The notes below the pieces were generated by a model, which ran no database searches, had not been told where the DNA came from, and saw only the letters and a program-made list of their open reading frames with translations. A program made the translations under genes and the position numbers. A stretch of 64,000 nucleotides of DNA from Mycobacterium intracellulare ATCC 13950. GTDB lineage: Bacteria; Actinomycetota; Actinomycetes; Mycobacteriales; Mycobacteriaceae. The stretch is from assembly GCF_000277125.1 (NCBI RefSeq), contig NC_016946.1, positions 1,364,001 through 1,428,000 of the forward strand. Direction: 5' to 3'. The number at the start of each line of letters is the position of its first letter. The stretch's first letter is position 1. Below, in pieces: positions 59,809 through 64,000 of this stretch.

Positions 59809-61308
59809 TTGAGTATTTCGTTGCTGCTGGAGATGGCGGCGTCGGGTGATCCCGGCCGGGTTGCCGTGGTGGACGGCGACATTCGATTGACCACTGCCGA
59901 CCTCGGCGAGCTCGCCGACGGCGGTGCAGGTGTTATCGCCGCATCCGGGGCATCCCATGTCGCTTACGTCGGCACCGGCGGAGCACTACTCCCGCTGCTG
60001 CTGTTCTCTTCGGCGCGCGCGAACACGGCGTTCACGCCACTGAATTATCGGCTGAGTCCAGAGGGGCTGCGCGAACTCATCGATCGGCTGGCCTCGCCGT
60101 TGGTCGTGGTCGACGCCGAGTACCGCGATATCGTGGCCGGTTTCGGCCAGCCGGTGATGACGTCCGACGAGTTCATCGAGACCGCGCGATCCACCGAGCC
60201 CGTCTCGGTCTTCGCCGACCCCGACGACGTGGCGGTCGTGTTGTTCACCTCGGGTACCACGTCGCGGCCCAAAGCCGTTGAGCTGACTCACAACAACCTG
60301 ACCAGTTATGTCACCGGCACTGTCGAATTCGGTTCCGCCGATCCCGCCGATGCGGCGCTGGTGTGCGTCCCGCCATATCACATCGCGGGGGTCGGGGCCG
60401 CATTGTCAAACCTGTATGCCGGACGGGCGATCGTGTACCTGCGCCGGTTCGATCCGCACGAATGGGTTCGACTGGTCCGCGACGAGCGGGTCACCACCGC
60501 AACGGTGGTGCCGACCATGCTGTCCCGCATCGTGGCGGTCCTCGAGCAGCAGTCTGCCGAGCTTCCGACGCTGCGCAACTTCGCGTACGGCGGATCGAAG
60601 GTGGCGCGACCCCTGGTCCGAAGGGCGCTCGACCTGCTACCGCAGGTCGGCTTCGTCAACGCCTACGGGCTGACCGAGACCAGTTCGACCATTGCGGTGC
60701 TCACACCCGAGGACCATCGCCTGGCCCACGAGGCGCGAGACGACGCCGTCGCCCGTCGACTGACTTCGGTCGGTCGACCGGTCCCCGGCATCGAGGTGCA
60801 GATTCGCGCGGAGGACGGCACCGTGCTAGGGCCGGGCGAGACGGGTGAGCTGTTCGTTCGCGGCCCTCAGGTCTCGGGCCGTTACACCGAGATCGGTTCG
60901 GTGCTCGATGCGCAGGGCTGGTTCGCGACCAGGGACGTCGCGATGCTGGATGAGGATGGCTACCTGTTCATCGGAGGGCGGTCCGACGACACCATCATCC
61001 GCGGCGGCGAGAATATCGCCCCGTCGGAGGTCGAGGACGTGCTCATTGAGCACCCCGATGTCCGCGAGGTTGTCGTCGTCGGGCTGGATGACGCCGAGTG
61101 GGGGCAGGCCATCGTAGCGGTGATCGTGCCCGAGTCAGACACCGCGCCGGCACCTGAGCAGTTGCGCGAGTTCGCCCGCAGCAAGCTGCGCGGGTCCCGC
61201 ACGCCGGACCGCATCGTGTTCCGGGATGAGCTGCCGACCACGCCGACCGGCAAGGTGCTGCGCCGGGAGATCCTCGAAGACCTCAAGCCGGCGGCAGCCG
61301 AGCACTGA
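59809..61308 (+). CDS. Acyl-CoA synthetase (ANL superfamily)
   Basis: 499 residues from a TTG (GAGGGG upstream); an ATG at 59833 would be eight codons shorter. P-loop VVLFTSGTTSRPKAVELTHN, A5 VNAYGLTETSSTIAVLT, hinge GWFATRDVAMLDEDGYLFIG then GRSDDTIIRGGENIAPSEVE, and catalytic Lys in PTTPTGKVLRREIL. It opens a rightward unit with a 100-residue protein and an AveC-like membrane protein. The residue after SGTT is Ser rather than Gly (SGTTSRPK), a mild variation. Substrate unknown. Confidence 0.92.
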   Translation: MSISLLLEMAASGDPGRVAVVDGDIRLTTADLGELADGGAGVIAASGASHVAYVGTGGALLPLLLFSSARANTAFTPLNYRLSPEGLRELIDRLASPLVVVDAEYRDIVAGFGQPVMTSDEFIETARSTEPVSVFADPDDVAVVLFTSGTTSRPKAVELTHNNLTSYVTGTVEFGSADPADAALVCVPPYHIAGVGAALSNLYAGRAIVYLRRFDPHEWVRLVRDERVTTATVVPTMLSRIVAVLEQQSAELPTLRNFAYGGSKVARPLVRRALDLLPQVGFVNAYGLTETSSTIAVLTPEDHRLAHEARDDAVARRLTSVGRPVPGIEVQIRAEDGTVLGPGETGELFVRGPQVSGRYTEIGSVLDAQGWFATRDVAMLDEDGYLFIGGRSDDTIIRGGENIAPSEVEDVLIEHPDVREVVVVGLDDAEWGQAIVAVIVPESDTAPAPEQLREFARSKLRGSRTPDRIVFRDELPTTPTGKVLRREILEDLKPAAAEH

Positions 61309-61341
61309 ATCCGTCTCCCAGACAACAACAAGGAGTCCGAC

Positions 61342-61644
61342 ATGATCAAGAACGGCACGCGCATGCAGAGCCAGGTGTGTGACACCCAGGTGATCGTCGT
61401 CAAAGCCGCTGAGAGCCTGGACGATCTGCGTTGCGGGGGCCGGCCCATGCTGCCGCTGGACGCCGAGCGGCCTGCCGACGCCGCGCCCGACCCAGCCTTC
61501 GCCGACGGCAGCACGATGGGCAAGCGGTACGTCGACGACGGCGACGCCGAGGTGCTGGTCACCAAGGCCGGCGCCGGTTCACTCAGCGTCGGGACGACGC
61601 CGCTGGTGCTCAAGGAAGCCAAGCCGCTGCCGGCGAGCGACTGA
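61342..61644 (+). CDS. Small protein of unknown function between ligase and AveC-like genes
   Basis: 100 residues with a good AAGGAG site before the ATG. The sequence begins MIKNGTRMQSQVCDTQVIVV and has a second Cys in LDDLRCGGRPMLPLD, spaced 17 residues from the first, then YVDDGDAEVLVTKAGAGSLS. No membrane segment or signal peptide. I do not recognise a named domain, although I believe similar small proteins occur beside acyl-CoA synthetases in mycobacteria. The two Cys and mostly beta-strand character would fit a small metal-binding or scaffold protein (inference). It is 33 nt behind the ligase and 6 nt before the AveC-like gene, so the three are surely co-expressed. Confidence 0.8.
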   Translation: MIKNGTRMQSQVCDTQVIVVKAAESLDDLRCGGRPMLPLDAERPADAAPDPAFADGSTMGKRYVDDGDAEVLVTKAGAGSLSVGTTPLVLKEAKPLPASD

Positions 61645-61650
61645 TAGACA

Positions 61651-62445
61651 ATGACACATCTAGGCCGCGGCGCGTACGCCGCTGGGCCGTTACCTCCGTC
61701 GAACGTCCCGTGGATGGTGGAGGTTGGCGGGTGGATCGCCTTCGGCCTGGTGGCCGTGTTCCTGCTCTACCGCTGGCGCAAGAATGGCCGGCCCGACACG
61801 GCTGCGCTGCTGTTCATCGGGTGCTTCACCATGTGGTGGCAGGAGTTCTACGCCGACTGGGGTGCTTACCTGTACTACAACCCGGATCTGGCGCTGCTGC
61901 CCTGGGGAAAGACCCCGTACACCACCCCCAACAAACCGGTGTACGTGCTGGCCGGCTACGGCTGGTTCTTTGCCGGCGGATTCGCAGCCGTGTTGAACCT
62001 GTTCCGATGGTTCCGGCGTCGCTATCCCTCAGCGAACTACCTTGCCGCCCTGGCGATCACCGTGTTCGTTCCGTTCATCCTCTGGAACTTCGTGACGGCG
62101 GACGGAGTTTCCTACGTGACGAACTGGTTCCAGTACCTGGAATCGATCGGACCGACCATCCACACCCACAAGGGTGGTCTGCAGCTGATCTATCAAGGTG
62201 TCCCGCTGGCCATCTTCGCCGTCGCAGTGGTCGCCAGCCTCGACCGGCGCGACGTCGCCGGGCGCACGTGGTTCGAGCGGATGCTGGGCGTGCGACCCGT
62301 CATCACCAGCTGGGCGCAGCGCGCACGCCAGGTCGTCGCCTGGATCGTCGGGATGAACGTCCTGTACGCGGTGTTCCTGACCCTCCCGCTAGTGATCGCG
62401 CGCATCCTGTTCTTCCCAGACCATCCCTGGGTGCCCAACCCGTGA
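61651..62445 (+). CDS. AveC-like (spirocyclase family) integral membrane protein
   Basis: 264 residues with about seven hydrophobic segments, including WMVEVGGWIAFGLVAVFLLY, ALLFIGCFTMWWQEFYADWG, YGWFFAGGFAAVLNLFRWF and YLAALAITVFVPFILWNFVT. The WWQEFYADWGAYLYYNPDL and QYLESIGPTIHTHKGGLQLI stretches contain acidic and His residues near membrane borders. I recognise this as the family annotated as AveC-like spirocyclases, named for avermectin AveC, which performs spiroketal cyclisation and dehydration. Its role in a mycobacterial catabolic cluster is unknown. It is the last gene of the three-gene unit and converges on a methyltransferase gene. Confidence 0.75.
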   Translation: MTHLGRGAYAAGPLPPSNVPWMVEVGGWIAFGLVAVFLLYRWRKNGRPDTAALLFIGCFTMWWQEFYADWGAYLYYNPDLALLPWGKTPYTTPNKPVYVLAGYGWFFAGGFAAVLNLFRWFRRRYPSANYLAALAITVFVPFILWNFVTADGVSYVTNWFQYLESIGPTIHTHKGGLQLIYQGVPLAIFAVAVVASLDRRDVAGRTWFERMLGVRPVITSWAQRARQVVAWIVGMNVLYAVFLTLPLVIARILFFPDHPWVPNP

Positions 62446-62490
62446 CGTCCGAGCAGGCGATCGATGCGTGGATCGCCAATCACGGTCACC

Positions 62491-63435
62491 TCAGCGCAGC
62501 CGGCCTTCGATGAACACGCTTTCCGGGACGGCGGCATCGAGGCCTGCCGGGACGGCTCGGTTGCTTGCGGCCATCAGATCCTCTGCGCTCGTCGCAGCGG
62601 TGACAGTCCAGCCATGCGCTTGCAGCCAGTCGACGACCTCGGTTCGCTCTTCTTCATAGAGCAGGTTGCCAGACTCGGTAATGTCTTTGCCGCCCAGCCT
62701 GATTGCGGCCTGTCGGTAGCGTTCCGTCTGCTCCTCGCGGCGCGCGAAACTCTCTGGGCTGAAGAACTCGTTGGTGAACGCTTCGACCGCGACACGGCTC
62801 CCGGGAGCGCTGAGCGACTGGATTCGATCGAACAACAGGCCCTGGGCATCGGCTGTTAGATAAGGCAACAGCCCTTCCGCCGACCACGCCGTCGGGGCCG
62901 ACGCGTCAAACCCGGCCTGCGCCAGTGCCTTCGGCCAATCCAGACGGAGGTCGATGCCGACGCTGACATGAGAAGCGATCGGGTCGACCGCATGCGATTT
63001 CAAGGTGCCGATCTTGAATTCCAGCACCTTCGGCTGATCGATCTCGTAGACCACACACCCAGCCGGCCAGGCGAGTCGCCAGGCGCGTGAGTCCAGACCG
63101 GCCGCCAGGATCACGATCTGCCGGATACCTTCGCCGGCCGCCGCCAGAAAGTAGTCGTCGAAGAACTTCGTCCGGCACGCCGTATAGCCCAGCATCGCCT
63201 GCATCCGGTCCTCGAATTGTGGATCGGCACCGACCAATTCGGCCGGTAACTCATCGTCCAGATAAACCCGCCAGATGCCGTCGCCGGCCGCTTCGAGGAA
63301 CAGTTTTGCGTAGGGATCGCTGATCAGCGGATCGGCGCTTCTGGTCTCCGCGGCCCGCCCGCCGGCAACCCCTAACGCGGTAGCGCCGACGCTCTCATTG
63401 ATGTCCCACGTGTCATTGTCGGTTCTGGCCATCAC
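62491..63435 (-). CDS. SAM-dependent methyltransferase (Rv0145/LCMT-type, TIGR00027 family)
   Basis: 314 residues. Family marks are [40 protein letters not shown], the SAM-binding motif [38 protein letters not shown], and [20 protein letters not shown]. This is the mycobacterially expanded leucine-carboxyl-methyltransferase-like group. The methyl acceptor is unknown; a carboxylate is plausible for the fold. It is single, facing the AveC-like gene, and about 95 nt from the amidohydrolase gene on the same strand. RBS AAAGGGA precedes the ATG. Confidence 0.9.
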   Translation of the reverse strand: MMARTDNDTWDINESVGATALGVAGGRAAETRSADPLISDPYAKLFLEAAGDGIWRVYLDDELPAELVGADPQFEDRMQAMLGYTACRTKFFDDYFLAAAGEGIRQIVILAAGLDSRAWRLAWPAGCVVYEIDQPKVLEFKIGTLKSHAVDPIASHVSVGIDLRLDWPKALAQAGFDASAPTAWSAEGLLPYLTADAQGLLFDRIQSLSAPGSRVAVEAFTNEFFSPESFARREEQTERYRQAAIRLGGKDITESGNLLYEEERTEVVDWLQAHGWTVTAATSAEDLMAASNRAVPAGLDAAVPESVFIEGRLR

Positions 63436-63530
63436 GGTCCCTTTCGTGGCTCTCGGCGAAACGAGCTATTCCGAGCCTACCCGAAAAGTTAGCCGTGCTT
63501 ACTAAATGGACCATTAGCGCTGCGTGTACC

Positions 63531-64000
63531 TCAGGCGTTCGCCAATTGCGGGGGCTTGACGGCCTCCGGGTCGGGGTTGGCGATCGGCAGCCCCATGAAG
63601 CGACGGGCGTTGTCACCCATGAAGTCATAGGTGCGACGCTCGTCCATACCCTCGGCGTACTGCCAATAGCGCTTCGGCTCCGCCAAGCCTTCGGGATGCG
63701 GCCAATCCGAGCCGAACATCACCTTGTCCCATCCGACGGTCTGCACGACGTCGGCCACGGAACCCTCCCAGAACGGGCTGACCCAGATGTTGCGTCGGAA
63801 CACGTCGTGCGGATGCTCGGGGAAATTCTGCGGCATCTTGCCGTATGTCGACTGCAGGTCGTCGAACAGCGGCTTGATCCACGCGCTGCCGTTCTCGACG
63901 CTGGCGATCCGCAGCTTCGGGAATCGGGTCAACGTGCCGTGGCAGATCAGGCTGGTCAACATGTCGGCGATCTCTCGGTGGCCCAGCGCGGTCCACTTGA
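63531..64000 (-). CDS. Amidohydrolase family 2 protein, 5'-truncated by window edge
   Basis: The C-terminal 156 codons or so are present; the frame continues past the right edge (KWTALGHREIADMLTSLICH), so the start is beyond the window. Motifs: LTRFPKLRIASVENGSAWI, MPQNFPEHPHDVFRRN, and MFGSDWPHPEGLAEPKRYW, which contains the metal-ligand Asp of the amidohydrolase-2/ACMSD-like TIM barrel. Members include decarboxylases and hydrolases, and several occur in mycobacterial lipid or aromatic clusters. Specific substrate not known. Confidence 0.88.
   Translation of the reverse strand, partial: KWTALGHREIADMLTSLICHGTLTRFPKLRIASVENGSAWIKPLFDDLQSTYGKMPQNFPEHPHDVFRRNIWVSPFWEGSVADVVQTVGWDKVMFGSDWPHPEGLAEPKRYWQYAEGMDERRTYDFMGDNARRFMGLPIANPDPEAVKPPQLANA

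Overview
The window looks like chromosomal DNA from a Mycobacterium or a close relative. The evidence is the high GC content with heavy GTG/TTG start use, a complete mce operon (yrbEA-yrbEB-mceABCDEF plus two Mce-associated genes), an LpqH (19-kDa)-type lipoprotein, a mycobacterial multi-pass adenylate cyclase, an apparent mycofactocin-type SDR, and a dense set of cytochrome P450, FadD, FadE, EchA and thiolase genes. I see no rRNA, tRNA, CRISPR array or phage genes. I cannot name the species or the mce subtype from the sequence alone.

Layout. 1-2.3 kb: two P450 genes on the plus strand, the first cut by the window edge. 2.6-4.1 kb (-): membrane adenylate/guanylate cyclase. 4.3-5.8 kb (+): methylmalonate-semialdehyde dehydrogenase. 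5.8-6.5 kb: decayed DNA with a frameshifted amidohydrolase N-terminus. 6.5-8.6 kb: a secreted CAP-domain protein, an LpqH-type lipoprotein and a TetR regulator. 8.6-10.0 kb: 1.4 kb with no convincing gene. 10.0-21.0 kb: the mce transport operon, all plus strand and mostly with overlapping stop/start codons. 21.3-23.4 kb: an acyl-CoA thioesterase (tesB-type) gene split by a 1,268-bp IS3-family element whose 3-bp target duplication (CGC) and 26-bp inverted ends can be read directly. The transposase orfB is itself frameshifted.

23.4-64 kb is a catabolic island of alternating, tightly packed operons: two CaiB-type CoA-transferases, two FadR-type GntR repressors, an F420/LLM oxidoreductase, a KshA-like Rieske oxygenase with its own TetR, three acyl-CoA synthetases, two P450s, seven SDRs, six acyl-CoA dehydrogenase genes (one a two-domain fusion), two enoyl-CoA hydratases, two SCP-x-type thiolases, an HMG-CoA-synthase-like/DUF35 fusion, a two-hotdog thioesterase, an aldehyde dehydrogenase, a VOC protein, a CoA-transferase-fold protein, a small conserved-looking protein, an AveC-like membrane protein, a SAM methyltransferase and an amidohydrolase cut by the window edge. 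Together they could hydroxylate a hydrophobic substrate, oxidise it to an acid, activate it as a CoA thioester and run beta-oxidation-like and ring-cleavage steps. The mce operon could supply lipid uptake. The substrate is unknown; a steroid, terpenoid or other alicyclic lipid is my inference.

The most interesting points are: an AT-rich 18-bp element recurring at several divergent promoters of the island; a cysteine-free HMG-CoA-synthase/DUF35 fusion translationally coupled to a thiolase; a CoA-transferase-fold enzyme with glycine where the catalytic glutamate is expected; two SDRs and a cysteine-hydrolase-fold protein that lack their usual catalytic residues; and the acyl-CoA synthetase / 100-aa protein / AveC-like gene set.
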